Positions 45,950-63,812 are shown, numbered from the stretch's first letter. The stretch is 64,000 nt of DNA from Lactiplantibacillus paraplantarum (GCF_003641145.1 NZ_CP032744.1:3038001-3102000); one strand, 5' to 3'. Translations and numbers: made by a program. Notes: generated by a model from the letters alone, not told the origin.

Positions 45950-47287
45950 ATGGATAATTCACGTACATGGAAAGATAAAACCATTGATGTCATGAGTAAA
46001 ATTGCCGCCAACCGCTACCTACGGGCAATTCGGGACGGAATGGCTGTTATCATCCCAGTAACGATTGTTGGATCGTTCTTCACAATCGTTACACAATTGC
46101 CAATTCCTGCTTGGACAAGTTTTATTAAGCCCTATGCCGCTGGTTTAGCTATTCCAATCAATTTTTCAATGGGGTTTATGGCCATTTATGCCGCGTTTGC
46201 CATTGCGGGCCGTCTAGCTGAAGGCTATCATTTTGACCATATTTCAACCGGAGTCGTTTCTGTTATGGTCTTTTTACTACTTGCTGTTAAACCAATTACC
46301 ACTACGCCAGCTGCATTTAAAGCATTGGGATTAAAAGCTGCTGCAACCGTTGTTCCATTGACTAATTTCGGTGCGGCTGGTTTATTTACAGCCATGTTAG
46401 CCGGAATTTTAACCGCCGAAGTGACTCGCATCTGTCGTGACCATCACCTAGTGATCACATTACCAGACGGGGTGCCCCCGGCTGTTGCGGCATCTTTCTC
46501 AGCATTAATTCCGGCGACTTTTTTGATTGTCGGCGCTTGGGTCATTCACGTTGGACTGAACTTTGACGTTAATACTTTCTTACAATGGGTCTTCAGCCCG
46601 TTAGCTTATTTTGGCCGTGACAACTTGCTTTCTGTTATTGTGCCAATTCTGTTAACCGATATCGTTTGGCTCTTCGGGATTCATGGGGCGGCCTTAGCAA
46701 CACCAATCTTTTGGCCACTATGGTATCCAAATCTGAACGACAATTTAGCTGCTATTTCTAAAGGCACTACCGCTGCAACGGTACCTCACTTTATGACTGA
46801 ACAGTTCTTCCAGTGGTTTGTCTATGTCGGCGGTGCTGGGGCTACTCTGTCATTATGTATTCTATTAGCCTTCTTCTCAAAATCAGCTTACGGTAAGACT
46901 ATCGGGAAAGTTACAATTATTCCGGGAATCTTCAATATTAATGAACCCGTTATTTTCGGTGTTCCAATTGTGATGAACCCTTACTTTGCAATTCCATTCG
47001 TACTCGCACCATTAACGATGGGGATTATCACTTGGGCTGCAACTGTCTTACACTTAGTTAGTCGGACCGTTGCATTAGTACCATGGACATTGCCAGGACC
47101 AATCGGAGCTTTAATGACTACTGCCTGGGACTGGCGAGCAGCCGTTCTATGTATTATTAATATTATCGTTGCAACCTTCATCTACTACCCATTCTTCAAG
47201 ATTTGGGATCGTAATCAATTGAAGGCTGAACGCGAAGCAGCTCAAGCTGACGCTGAAAAAGCGGCTCAAACAACCGTTACTGAATAA
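45950..47287 (+). CDS. PTS EIIC component, lactose/cellobiose family
   Basis: This 445-residue integral membrane permease subunit has about ten hydrophobic segments. Conserved EIIC-Lac/Cel blocks include LFGIHGAALATPIFWPLW and FNINEPVIFGVPIVMNP, the NEP motif being sugar-binding. There is no EIIA or EIIB domain, so it must work with enzymes encoded elsewhere. AAGGAGATGAG upstream supports the start. It heads an operon with murQ and mupG, so MurNAc-GlcNAc or a related chitobiose-type sugar is a likely substrate. Confidence 0.88.
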   Translation: MDNSRTWKDKTIDVMSKIAANRYLRAIRDGMAVIIPVTIVGSFFTIVTQLPIPAWTSFIKPYAAGLAIPINFSMGFMAIYAAFAIAGRLAEGYHFDHISTGVVSVMVFLLLAVKPITTTPAAFKALGLKAAATVVPLTNFGAAGLFTAMLAGILTAEVTRICRDHHLVITLPDGVPPAVAASFSALIPATFLIVGAWVIHVGLNFDVNTFLQWVFSPLAYFGRDNLLSVIVPILLTDIVWLFGIHGAALATPIFWPLWYPNLNDNLAAISKGTTAATVPHFMTEQFFQWFVYVGGAGATLSLCILLAFFSKSAYGKTIGKVTIIPGIFNINEPVIFGVPIVMNPYFAIPFVLAPLTMGIITWAATVLHLVSRTVALVPWTLPGPIGALMTTAWDWRAAVLCIINIIVATFIYYPFFKIWDRNQLKAEREAAQADAEKAAQTTVTE

Positions 47288-47431
47288 CGACTAACATAAT
47301 GATGTCACATCAGCTTATAATTACGGTATGATTAACTTAATTGTAACTTTCAATGAGTATGTCACTTATTTCATAACGGTCATCTTGGCTTTATCACCAA
47401 CCGTAATTGATCATTGTTATCATTATTTCGG

Positions 47432-47463
47432 GAGGACTGCTGCATTTGCCGCAGTCCTCTTTG
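47432..47463 (+). terminator. Hairpin between EIIC and murQ
   Basis: A stem GAGGACTGC with GCAGTCCTC and a ten-base loop is followed by TTTG only. It is a weak terminator or a processing/stability element within the operon. Confidence 0.55.
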
Positions 47464-47492
47464 TACATATTCTAAGAAACGAGGAGAAACTA

Positions 47493-48389
47493 TTGAAATC
47501 AGATATTAATCAACTCACTACTGAGAGCCGGAACCCTGCCAGCAGCCATTTAGATGAAATGTCGATCCTGGCAATTACCCAGTTAATGAATCAAGAAGAC
47601 GCCAAAGTTAGTCAATGCATCACATCTGAACTACCAAAGATTGCGGATGCCATTGCCCTTATCGTGACTGCCTTTAAAGCTGACGGACGTTTAATTTATA
47701 TGGGTGCCGGTACTAGTGGCCGTCTCGGCGTTTTAGACGCAGCCGAATGCGTGCCAACATTCGGTACTGACCCAGAAATGGTTCAGGGCTTAATTGCTGG
47801 TGGGCCACAAGCTATGACAGTCGCTGTTGAAGGCGCTGAGGACCATCCTAATTTAGGCGCACAAGATTTAAAGGATCTGACTTTAACAGCTAATGACGCC
47901 GTTGTTGGCCTGGCAGCTAGCGGACGCACACCTTATGTTATCGGCGCACTCGACTACGCACAGCACATTGGTGCGGCGACGATTAGTCTAGCCTGCAATC
48001 ATCATGCTCAAATCAGTCAACACGCCCAAGTTGCCATTGAAGTTGCCCCGGGCCCTGAAGTGCTCTCTGGCTCGACGCGTTTAAAAGCCGGGACAGCGGA
48101 AAAAATGGTGCTTAACATGCTATCAACGATTTCGATGGTTAAGATTGGCAAAGTCTACCATAACTTGATGGTTGATGTGAAACCTACTAACGAAAAGCTC
48201 GTGATTCGAGCTAAACACATGATTGAATTGGCCACTGGGGTCTCTGCCGATAAAGCCAGCGAGCTGTTTATCGCCGCTCATCAAAACGTTAAAACCGCGA
48301 TTGTCATGAACTTAGCTAATGTTCCCGCTAGCAATGCCGAACAACGCTTACGGCGCGCGCACGGTATTGTTCGTGATGCCCTGCAATGA
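47493..48389 (+). CDS. murQ: N-acetylmuramic acid 6-phosphate etherase
   Basis: The enzyme cleaves the lactyl ether of MurNAc-6-phosphate to GlcNAc-6-phosphate and D-lactate. The 298-residue protein is the normal MurQ length when started at the TTG at 47493, which has GAGGAGA upstream. A longer hydrophobic frame from 47328 has no support. The SIS domain shows [23 protein letters not shown], the catalytic glutamate block GAEDHPNLG, and [11 protein letters not shown]. It is in an operon with kinase and mupG genes. Confidence 0.94.
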   Translation: MKSDINQLTTESRNPASSHLDEMSILAITQLMNQEDAKVSQCITSELPKIADAIALIVTAFKADGRLIYMGAGTSGRLGVLDAAECVPTFGTDPEMVQGLIAGGPQAMTVAVEGAEDHPNLGAQDLKDLTLTANDAVVGLAASGRTPYVIGALDYAQHIGAATISLACNHHAQISQHAQVAIEVAPGPEVLSGSTRLKAGTAEKMVLNMLSTISMVKIGKVYHNLMVDVKPTNEKLVIRAKHMIELATGVSADKASELFIAAHQNVKTAIVMNLANVPASNAEQRLRRAHGIVRDALQ

Positions 48390-48402
48390 GGAGGAGTACT
48401 AA

Positions 48403-49311
48403 ATGACATACTTAATTGGCGTAGATTGTGGTGGGACGCACATCGTTGGTCAAAGTTGGACAACGTCTCCCGAACACCTTGTTCAAAGCGTTACGGGCGG
48501 TCCCGGTAACGTTGTCTTAGACTACCCTGCTGCAGTCACTAATTTAACAGCCGTCTTAGACCAGATAACCGCTACAATTCCAACTGATCAAATTGGGTTG
48601 ATTTTAATCGGAATTGCTGGAATTGAAACTGCTGGCCGGGCTGATCAGGTCCAAAAAACCATCACCCAACGTTACCACGCTAATACCCAGGTCATAAGCG
48701 ATGCAAAACTGGCCCTACTGAACGGTCTTGCAGGAGCAGACGGCGCCTTAGTGATTGCCGGCACGGGCTCGGTCGTTTATGGCCGCCAAGCCGGAAAATT
48801 TCTGCGCGTTGGCGGCTGGGGTTACGTTTTAGGTGACGAAGGCAGTGCCTACGACATTAGCAAGCGGGCACTTAAACAGGTTCTGACCCAGACTGATAAC
48901 GGTCAAACTAGTCAACTAACAGCTCCCCTATTGGCACAACTTAAAGTTACCGATATTGCTGCCGCCGTCCAGAAATTTTACGCTCAAGATCGACAAACTA
49001 ACGCTCAATTAGCACAGTTAATCGCCAAACTGGCCGAGCAACAAAATTCTGAAGCCATCACGGTATTAGTCACATCAGCCCAAGCACTGGCACAACAAGT
49101 CGTTACCTTATATCAGCGGTTTGCAGAGCCTCGGCCACAACGGGTCGCCCTCTCTGGTTCCGTTTTACAACACAATCGCCTGGTCCGCGACACGTTAACG
49201 ACGACAGTGCACCAGTCAATACCAACAATTGCATTTAACGATATTACAACTAACAACGCCCACGCCGTCATCTATTGGCACCGGTGGACTCAGGAGGAAA
49301 TTAATTCATGA
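48403..49311 (+). CDS. N-acetylglucosamine kinase-like protein, BadF/BadG family
   Basis: This 302-residue sugar kinase of the ASKHA fold has the phosphate-1 loop IGVDCGGTHIVG and the phosphate-2 region VIAGTGSVVYGRQ. It probably phosphorylates the GlcNAc freed from the MurNAc disaccharide. Glucosamine or MurNAc are alternatives. AGGAGGAG precedes the ATG. It overlaps mupG by four bases (ATGA). Confidence 0.85.
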   Translation: MTYLIGVDCGGTHIVGQSWTTSPEHLVQSVTGGPGNVVLDYPAAVTNLTAVLDQITATIPTDQIGLILIGIAGIETAGRADQVQKTITQRYHANTQVISDAKLALLNGLAGADGALVIAGTGSVVYGRQAGKFLRVGGWGYVLGDEGSAYDISKRALKQVLTQTDNGQTSQLTAPLLAQLKVTDIAAAVQKFYAQDRQTNAQLAQLIAKLAEQQNSEAITVLVTSAQALAQQVVTLYQRFAEPRPQRVALSGSVLQHNRLVRDTLTTTVHQSIPTIAFNDITTNNAHAVIYWHRWTQEEINS

Positions 49312-50396
49312 CAATGCATCAACTAGGTTTATCCATTTACCCCGATCATAGCAACTTTGAAGAAAACGCCGCTTACCTCCAATTAGGCCAACACTACGGC
49401 TTCACTCGAATTTTTATGAGCATGCTAGAAGTATCTGGTACGGTCGCCGAAACCAAAGCTAAGTACCAGAAAATTATTGATGTTGGGAATCAATTGGGTT
49501 ACCAAACGATTTTGGACGTTTCACCACGGATTTTTAAACAACTAGGGATTTCCTATAAAGATCTAAAGTTCTTCGCTGATTTACACGTCGCCGGTATTCG
49601 ACTAGATGAGGGTTTCGATGGCGCAACCGAGGCGCTACTCTCGTATAATCCGTACGGCTTGATCATCGAACTTAATATGAGTAATGACGTCGATTATCTG
49701 AATAATATTCTCAGCTACCAAGCAAACATCCCATTTATTTATGGCTGCCATAATTTCTATCCCCAAGTTGGAACCGCACTACCTTACAACTTTTTCGTTA
49801 AGTGTAGCGAACGTTTTCGTAAGTTTGGCATTCATTCCGCCGCTTTCGTGGCCAGTCAGGTTGGTACGATGGGGCCATGGAACGTCAACGATGGTCTACC
49901 AACATTGGAAGCCGATCGGCACTTACCAATCGCCGTCCAGGCCAAGCATCTCTTCGCTTCCGGACTAATCGACGATGTGATTATCGGTAACGCTTATGCG
50001 AGTGAAGCCGAACTGGCCGCATTATCAGCAATCAATCGGTACCAAGTACAATTTCACATTGAATTTGAAGCTCAGACGAATGCGATCGAAAGAACCATTG
50101 CCTTGACCCCACAACATTTTCGCCGTGGCGATATTAACCCAAATGTCATCCGTTCAACCATGCCCCGTGTGACCTACAAGGAAACGCCCAACAGTCCACA
50201 CGATAATGATGTGGAATTTCAGCGTGGCGACGTATTAGTAGGCAACGACAACTTCGGCATTTATAAAAATGAATTGCAAATCGTCTTACAACCCCACTGT
50301 GAACCCCGAAAGAATCGGATTGGTCGGATTGCACCCGAGGAACTGTTACTGCTTGACTTTATTAAGCCTTGGAGTAAATTCCGGTTTGTGGATTGA
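49308..50396 (+). CDS. mupG: 6-phospho-N-acetylmuramidase MupG-like (DUF871)
   Basis: This 362-residue protein has a TIM barrel (about 1-235) with the DUF871 signature LGLSIYPDHS and FISMLE-like FMSMLE, a conserved GCHNFYPQ, and a smaller C-terminal beta domain (about 245-360). In Staphylococcus aureus, MupG hydrolyses MurNAc-6-phosphate-GlcNAc into its two sugars, and pairing with murQ supports the same here. GGAGG precedes the ATG at 49308. A second ATG two codons later is possible. A strong terminator follows. Confidence 0.87.
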   Translation: MTMHQLGLSIYPDHSNFEENAAYLQLGQHYGFTRIFMSMLEVSGTVAETKAKYQKIIDVGNQLGYQTILDVSPRIFKQLGISYKDLKFFADLHVAGIRLDEGFDGATEALLSYNPYGLIIELNMSNDVDYLNNILSYQANIPFIYGCHNFYPQVGTALPYNFFVKCSERFRKFGIHSAAFVASQVGTMGPWNVNDGLPTLEADRHLPIAVQAKHLFASGLIDDVIIGNAYASEAELAALSAINRYQVQFHIEFEAQTNAIERTIALTPQHFRRGDINPNVIRSTMPRVTYKETPNSPHDNDVEFQRGDVLVGNDNFGIYKNELQIVLQPHCEPRKNRIGRIAPEELLLLDFIKPWSKFRFVD

Positions 50397-50424
50397 ATAT
50401 AGTAAAAAATATGTTACTGATTAT

Positions 50425-50471
50425 AAAAAAGTCTATCTCGAAATTTTAACAATTTCGAGATAGACTTTTTT
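50425..50471. terminator. Bidirectional terminator after mupG
   Basis: A perfect 21-bp stem, beginning AAAAAAGTCTATCTCG, has a five-base loop and a terminal T run. Confidence 0.9.
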
Positions 50472-50618
50472 AGTTTAATCCAACTTATTCAAAGCAAATT
50501 TCTGCAATTCACATGCTATTTTAAACTGGGTGGATGCTAACAGTATCATTTCCCATCAGTTGATCACACCAGCGGCAAGTCAGTTCTTATACCACGTAAA
50601 TCCACCGTCATTAACCAA

Positions 50619-53946
<3,328 letters not shown>

Positions 53947-53972
53947 ACACTTTTTCCTCCCTAATAAAACGA

Positions 53973-54063
53973 CAAAAACCCAAGTAGGCCCGTTATCAAC
54001 ACTAAAAATATAGGTTGACTGGTTGCTACTTGGGTTTTGCCTAATCGAATAGTTACAATCCCA
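53973..54063 (-). promoter_or_regulatory. RAT antiterminator and terminator before PTS copy 1
   Basis: On the minus strand the RAT-like sequence starts GGATTGTAACTATTCG and ends GGCAAAACCC (plus 54032-54063). It overlaps the 5' arm of a terminator with AAAACCCAAGTAG and CTACTTGGGTTTTTG. BglG-family binding would prevent termination. It lies between bglG and the PTS gene, giving a second control step within the operon. Confidence 0.88.
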
Positions 54064-54069
54064 AAAATA

Positions 54070-54921
54070 TTATTGATTCTCGTTCAACATCCGTTGAATG
54101 TGCATGATTAAGTAAATACGCTCATTCACCGAAACAGTCTGTTCCGTCGACTTCTTCACAAAAACAGCGATTTTTTGGACACAGGCAAAGGCTCGCGGAT
54201 ATTGCTTAGATAAATGTTCAAATAAGAAATCATCATCTGCCCCTTGTGATTGATCAGGTCGTTTCAGCGTTAAGCGCTCCGCAAAAAAGCGTAGATGAAC
54301 TAAAAATCGTTGCAAACTAACACTCTCATCTGGCATCGTTAATGACAGCTGATACTTAACAATATTCAAAATATCATTAATCAACTTAGTCATTGCAAGT
54401 GTTTGATCAGTGTTAGAGTCAGCCATACTATTCTCAACAAACTTCATTGCAATAAATCCAGCTTCATCTTCCAACAACGTCACATCAAAATGCTTTTTAA
54501 TCAGTGCCAATGCTTGCATACCGACTTGAAACTCACGGTGATAAATTCGCTTAGTTTCCCACAAGATTTCATTATGAATATCCATCTGATGGTGGTGCCG
54601 ATAGACAGCAAAGTGAATATGGTCAGTCAATGAAATCAACAAATAAACGTTAAAAGTCGTTTGCAATTGTTGTTCTGCCAACTCAATAATTTGCGAAGCA
54701 ACTTCAAAATATTCCGGTTCAATATCTACCATCAAGCTTTGGAAATTACTAATCCAATTATCTCCTTCTGGCGTATAAATCTTAGTAATCTGTTGTTGCT
54801 CAACATCGTCACCAGTATGCTTTTTGAACCCGATTCCTTTACCAATTAAGACAACTTCCCGTCCATTTTTTTCAGCCAATAGGACGTTATTATTAAAAAC
54901 CTTTTTGATTCGCATGCGCAC
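54070..54921 (-). CDS. BglG-family transcriptional antiterminator, copy 1
   Basis: This 283-residue RNA-binding regulator has an N-terminal CAT domain (1-55, KKVFNNNVLLAEKNGREVVLIGKGIGFKK) and two PRD domains (about 65-170 and 175-280). The PRD histidines available for PTS phosphorylation include LTDHIHFA and VHLRFFAERL. It is expected to be inactivated by the cognate EII when substrate is absent and to need HPr phosphorylation for activity. It is first gene of the bglG-PTS-bgl operon and is itself preceded by a RAT. Confidence 0.92.
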   Translation of the reverse strand: MRMRIKKVFNNNVLLAEKNGREVVLIGKGIGFKKHTGDDVEQQQITKIYTPEGDNWISNFQSLMVDIEPEYFEVASQIIELAEQQLQTTFNVYLLISLTDHIHFAVYRHHHQMDIHNEILWETKRIYHREFQVGMQALALIKKHFDVTLLEDEAGFIAMKFVENSMADSNTDQTLAMTKLINDILNIVKYQLSLTMPDESVSLQRFLVHLRFFAERLTLKRPDQSQGADDDFLFEHLSKQYPRAFACVQKIAVFVKKSTEQTVSVNERIYLIMHIQRMLNENQ

Positions 54922-54950
54922 GCTCCTCGACTCTCATACCTAAATAAAGA

Positions 54951-55048
54951 AAAAAACCTAATAACCCACTGCATCCGTGCTATCAATCACGAATACAATC
55001 GATTAATTAGGTTTTGCCCACTAGCTAATGTTAGCGGTAACAATCCTT
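54951..55048 (-). promoter_or_regulatory. RAT antiterminator and terminator before bglG copy 1
   Basis: On the minus strand GGATTGTTACCGCTAAC is followed by GTGGGCAAAACC (plus 55011-55045). It overlaps a terminator with AAAACCTAAT and ATTAGGTTTTTTT. The RAT is close to the LicT/BglG consensus, so the regulator controls its own gene. Confidence 0.88.
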
Positions 55049-55062
55049 ATTTACAATTAGCT

Positions 55063-55091
55063 AGTATAGCGGTTTCGGAAAACGATTGCAA
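55063..55091 (-). promoter_or_regulatory. Promoter and cre of the bglG copy 1 operon
   Basis: A -35 TTGCAA (plus 55086-55091) and a -10 TATACT (plus 55063-55068) are 17 bases apart on the minus strand. The spacer carries GGAAAACGATTGCA (55077-55090), a cre-like match at 12 of 14. Confidence 0.75.
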
Positions 55092-55161
55092 GCGTTAAAT
55101 GCCAATTTATATCATCTCAGCAATGATATATCGCTGTTAGATATCACTAATTGCATTTCAA

Positions 55162-56610
<1,449 letters not shown>

Positions 56611-56698
56611 TTAATCAACACCCTTTCTAGTTAGCTAGTAATGATAGCCCTTACACCTAGTATAAACAATCATTGGTCTGAATATCAATTATTACTAA

Positions 56699-60192
<3,494 letters not shown>

Positions 60193-60231
60193 TCATTTAT
60201 CTATAAATCAATAATTGCAATTTGAGTAAAC

Positions 60232-60338
60232 AAAAACCCAAATGTCCTTTCTTCAAACCACGCCACTAGGGCCCTAGTGACTGCTGCTCTCAAGAAAAGA
60301 TATTTGGGTTAATGCCTGCATAACCAGTAACACACCGT
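60232..60338 (-). promoter_or_regulatory. RAT antiterminator and terminator before PTS copy 2
   Basis: On the minus strand the RAT reads GGTGTGTTACTGGTTATGCA and continues GGCATTAACC (plus 60307-60336). The overlapping terminator has AACCCAAATATC and GACATTTGGGTTTTTG arms. An inner palindrome ACTAGGGCCCTAGT sits in the loop region. Confidence 0.87.
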
Positions 60339-60350
60339 TAATAATCTTAT

Positions 60351-61202
60351 TTATTCACTTTTTTGTCGGTGGGTGACGCGCCAGATGTGAAGAGTCAAAT
60401 AGACCTTGTCGTCCGGCTCTAGTCGCCAGCCAGCCTTACTTTGTAAAAATGTATCGATCCGCTCCACTGTTGCATAGGCGTGCGCATATTTTACTTGCAT
60501 CAACTGCAGTAATGACTGATCTAATTCACTCCCAGTTCCATTACTGCGGCTGACGCGTTGCACCATCAGTGCCCGTAAATGCGCAATGAAACGATTGTAA
60601 TTGAAGGACTCTGGATCCAGATGCATCTGGTATTGATATTGCACGATATCAATGATGCCACTGATCAATTTCGTAATTTTAATCGTTTCCTGCAACTTGG
60701 AACCATCTGAACCGGCATTGATGAAGTGATAAGTCATAAAAACCACTTCACTTTTTGGGAGTGTAACATCGGCAGTCGAATTGATTAGGTCAACTGACTG
60801 GGTCGCTGCTTGGAATTCTTTTGGAAATAACTTTTTCACTTCCCAGCGGACCGTACCATTATCAACATCAATCCCATCATTGGCCCGCTTCAACGCAAAA
60901 TCAATGTGGTCTGCAAGCACAAAGTACTGATAGTCACTAAAACTAACTTTTAGCAATGGCTCAACTAGGTGAACTACTTGCGTCGTAATCACAAACGACT
61001 GGGGTTTCAAATCTTGAAAAGCATCAATATCAACATTTTGTTTCAGCGTCGCCACAAAGCGCCGTTGAATCTTGCGTTCATCAATTTGGTCCCCCTGATG
61101 CTTGCCAAAACCCACGCCATTACCAACTACAATCCATTCAACATCCTGATCATCCACCACTAAAGCGGCATTATTGTTGAAGTTCTTTAGAAATTTCACC
61201 AC
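60351..61202 (-). CDS. BglG-family transcriptional antiterminator, copy 2
   Basis: This 283-residue regulator has an N-terminal CAT RNA-binding domain (MVKFLKNFNNNAALVVDDQD, 1-55) and two PRD domains with histidines in LADHIDFAL and IAHLRALMVQR. It is a paralogue of copy 1 but diverged, and its two RATs (GTGTTACTG type) differ from those of copy 1 (GGATTGT type), which suggests separate specificity. GGAGGCG supports the start. It heads the bglG-PTS-bgl-bgl operon. Confidence 0.92.
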   Translation of the reverse strand: MVKFLKNFNNNAALVVDDQDVEWIVVGNGVGFGKHQGDQIDERKIQRRFVATLKQNVDIDAFQDLKPQSFVITTQVVHLVEPLLKVSFSDYQYFVLADHIDFALKRANDGIDVDNGTVRWEVKKLFPKEFQAATQSVDLINSTADVTLPKSEVVFMTYHFINAGSDGSKLQETIKITKLISGIIDIVQYQYQMHLDPESFNYNRFIAHLRALMVQRVSRSNGTGSELDQSLLQLMQVKYAHAYATVERIDTFLQSKAGWRLEPDDKVYLTLHIWRVTHRQKSE

Positions 61203-61223
61203 TCACGCCTCCTGGATTTCAAA

Positions 61224-61315
61224 CAAAAAACCTACTTAAAGAGTATCACATCTCACTAAAGAGACTATGAATACCGGTATGAGTAGGTTTATGCCTGATC
61301 GAATCAGTAACACGC
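61224..61315 (-). promoter_or_regulatory. RAT antiterminator and terminator before bglG copy 2
   Basis: On the minus strand the RAT starts GCGTGTTACTGATTCGATCA and continues GGCATAAACC (plus 61286-61315). The terminator arms are AAACCTACT and AGTAGGTTTTTTG. Confidence 0.87.
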
Positions 61316-61332
61316 TTTTATTTATGCTGTTT

Positions 61333-61361
61333 ATATTAGCAACAATTGTAAGCGGTGTCAA
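61333..61361 (-). promoter_or_regulatory. Promoter with embedded cre for the bglG copy 2 operon
   Basis: A -35 TTGACA (plus 61356-61361) and a -10 TAATAT (plus 61333-61338) are 17 bases apart. TGTAAGCGGTGTCA (plus 61347-61360) matches the cre consensus at 13 of 14 and overlaps the -35 and spacer. Confidence 0.82.
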
Positions 61362-61393
61362 TATCTGTTTGATATTTTTTTAAATCCATTTCG

Positions 61394-63610
61394 CTATGAG
61401 CTTTTACTATTCGCTACGCTTTCTAGCGCGATTTCTCTTTGTTGCCCATCAACCACCATTGTAAGTGGGCGCCCTGTTATAATCTGAACCTTAGTGCAGC
61501 CTTGCTGCAATTGAACTTCCATCACTCGACCACGAAAACGCAACCGATAACTAAGATGCGTTATCTGAGTTGGTAAATGATTGGTAATGTGCAACTTGCC
61601 GTCAGCGACATACATCCCGGCAAATCCATACGTTAATCCCAACCAACTGCCGCCCAGATTTGCTTCATGAAGCCCATCTTTGGCATTGCCTTGTAGATCA
61701 ACCAAATCCATTAACGACGTATCCATATAATAACTAAACGCCTTATCACGATCATCTAACCGACTAGCTAAAATACTGAAGATCGATCGTGATAAAGAGG
61801 AATCATGCGTAGTAATTGGTTCATAGTACTCGTAATCTCGCCGTAATTGTTCCAGTGATTGATCTTCTGGAAACAACATTTCTGCTAGTAACGTATCTGC
61901 CTGCTTGTTGACCCGGTGACGATAGATCATGAGCGGGTGATAATGTAACAACAGTGGATATTGCGTCGCTGCCGTCGTCGCAAAGGGCCATACCGGCATC
62001 TTTGGTGAATTATCATCTTGTGCAGTGACTTGTTGTTCTTGATCATACGGTAGGTACATGTTCGTACTTGCCTTTGTGAACTGTGCTTGCTCATCAGCAT
62101 CGCCGTCAATATAATGATTTTCAAGTAACCAAGCTGCAAAAGCCATATTTTCCTTAGCCATCCGATTCGTGTAGTAATTATTATCTACCAAGGCGGTATA
62201 TTCATCCGGCCCCGTCACCTTGTATAAGCAGAATTGCGACCGGCCATCACGCTGTTGCCAGCTACCAAACTGTAACCAGAAACGTGCGGTTTCCAGGACA
62301 ACCGCTGCGCCCTGTTCCCGCAAGAAGTTCTGATCATTAGTGACATCAAAGTATAACTTAACCGTATGTGCAATGTCCGCATTGATGTGATATTGCGCAG
62401 TGCCAGCAGGAAAATAGGCACTGGCTTCTTCACCATTGATCGTTCGCCATGCGTACAATGCGCCCCGGGTCACGCCCAAGCTCCGGGCCCGCTTTCGAGC
62501 TTGTGGCAAGATACTAAACCGATAATGCAACAGTTGCTTGGCAATTTGTGGCTGCGTGTAAATGAAGAACGGTAACATATACATCTCAGTGTCCCAGAAA
62601 TAATGGCCCTCATAGCCCGGTCCAGTAATCCCTTTAGCTGCAATGTTCGTTAACCCGTTACGACCAGCTGATTGAAATAACTGGAACAAGTTATATTGAA
62701 TCCCAGCTTGCAACTTTTGATCACTAATTTGCACTTGCGACTGTTGCCAAAAGTTCGTTAAAATCTGCCGATTACGATCCACAATATCGTTGGTCCAACT
62801 CGTTATCGTATCCGGCAGCGCTTGATTAATTTCACTGATTTGACGCGTAAACGACCAGCTCAGCGTTGTCTGTACTTCGATGGTACCACTGCCATGAAAA
62901 CCGGCATGATCGCCATATACTTCAAAGCCTGTCGGAAAGCTGGTCAACCAATCCCGTTGCGTTATTTGTTGGTGTGTTGAAGCTACCAACGTCTGCCACT
63001 CTATTTGCTGCTGACGATCAGCTGGTATAAATTGGTTGGTTAACCCAGATTGTCGTTGCGCTACTCGCGGATCGTCCGCGTCCGCCGTCGTCGCAGTCAC
63101 ATCATGAATAATTGGCCGCGTGAACCGCAACGTCCCCGTATAATCAAGCGAAGTCAGTTCGTAGTTCAAGAATAGTTGATGCGAATTATCCAACGCAATC
63201 ATTGATTTAACGACCAGTTCAAAATGATGGTGGTCGGAGGTAACAATCTGAAACTTTTCCGTTAATACGCCCGTATCAAAATCAAGCACGGCATCGTCGA
63301 CCGTCATATCCCAGTCACCAGGAATCTCAGAACTTGTCTTCTCAGTTGCAAAGTCTAAGTACCGCGGACTTGTTAATGAAATAATCGTTTGATGATTTTT
63401 CGCATATCCATAGGCACTTTCTCCATATGTGATTGGGTTCGTCGCATAATAGCCATTGATGAGCATCACTGGTAGTGTTGCTTGTTGATTACCTGTAAAC
63501 GGTACTGAGTCTCGAACACCCATGTGACCATCACCCAAGGCAAAAATCGTCTCCAGATACTGCCGATTCGTCGTTGCCACATCTTTTAATGTTAACTTAT
63601 CAATTTGCAT
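61394..63610 (-). CDS. GH65 disaccharide phosphorylase (maltose/kojibiose/trehalose-type)
   Basis: The enzyme phosphorolyses an alpha-linked glucose disaccharide to beta-glucose-1-phosphate and glucose. This 738-residue GH65 protein has an N-terminal beta-sandwich, then an (alpha/alpha)6 barrel with the catalytic glutamate in KVTGPDEYTALVDNN and phosphate-binding residues expected in THDSSLS. The conserved FWDTEMY block is present. The ATG at 63610 is supported by GGGGGAGA. No permease or phosphoglucomutase is adjacent, so the disaccharide cannot be fixed, and maltose is the default guess. Confidence 0.88.
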   Translation of the reverse strand: MQIDKLTLKDVATTNRQYLETIFALGDGHMGVRDSVPFTGNQQATLPVMLINGYYATNPITYGESAYGYAKNHQTIISLTSPRYLDFATEKTSSEIPGDWDMTVDDAVLDFDTGVLTEKFQIVTSDHHHFELVVKSMIALDNSHQLFLNYELTSLDYTGTLRFTRPIIHDVTATTADADDPRVAQRQSGLTNQFIPADRQQQIEWQTLVASTHQQITQRDWLTSFPTGFEVYGDHAGFHGSGTIEVQTTLSWSFTRQISEINQALPDTITSWTNDIVDRNRQILTNFWQQSQVQISDQKLQAGIQYNLFQLFQSAGRNGLTNIAAKGITGPGYEGHYFWDTEMYMLPFFIYTQPQIAKQLLHYRFSILPQARKRARSLGVTRGALYAWRTINGEEASAYFPAGTAQYHINADIAHTVKLYFDVTNDQNFLREQGAAVVLETARFWLQFGSWQQRDGRSQFCLYKVTGPDEYTALVDNNYYTNRMAKENMAFAAWLLENHYIDGDADEQAQFTKASTNMYLPYDQEQQVTAQDDNSPKMPVWPFATTAATQYPLLLHYHPLMIYRHRVNKQADTLLAEMLFPEDQSLEQLRRDYEYYEPITTHDSSLSRSIFSILASRLDDRDKAFSYYMDTSLMDLVDLQGNAKDGLHEANLGGSWLGLTYGFAGMYVADGKLHITNHLPTQITHLSYRLRFRGRVMEVQLQQGCTKVQIITGRPLTMVVDGQQREIALESVANSKSS

Positions 63611-63656
63611 AGTCTCCCCCACTTTCGACTTCATTTGCTGTAGTATAACATCCGAA

Positions 63657-63670
63657 ATAAAGCGGTTTCA
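63657..63670 (-). promoter_or_regulatory. cre-like site upstream of the GH65 gene
   Basis: ATAAAGCGGTTTCA agrees with the cre consensus at 12 of 14 positions, next to a TTATACT -10-like box. Confidence 0.5.
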
Positions 63671-63775
63671 TCGATTTGAGAATCACTTTGCTGCTTTTCG
63701 CATAAAACAATCGCTTAGTACCGACAATATACTAACGTTATGGCGGAAACGTATGCCAAATTATTAGGGACTCGC

Positions 63776-63812
63776 AAAAGGGCCTGAATCATATAACAAT
63801 TCAAGCCCTTTT
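63776..63812. terminator. Terminator of the partial gene at the window end
   Basis: AAAAGGGC and GCCCTTTT arms have a GAAT/ATTC inner extension and T-rich flanks. It lies 34 bases past the stop of the downstream partial gene. Confidence 0.82.

Noticed and set aside
47328..47492. Hydrophobic N-terminal extension in frame with murQ
   Set aside because: It lacks a ribosome site and would add 55 residues, including a terminator-like hairpin. MurQ of normal length starts at the TTG at 47493 with GAGGAGA upstream.
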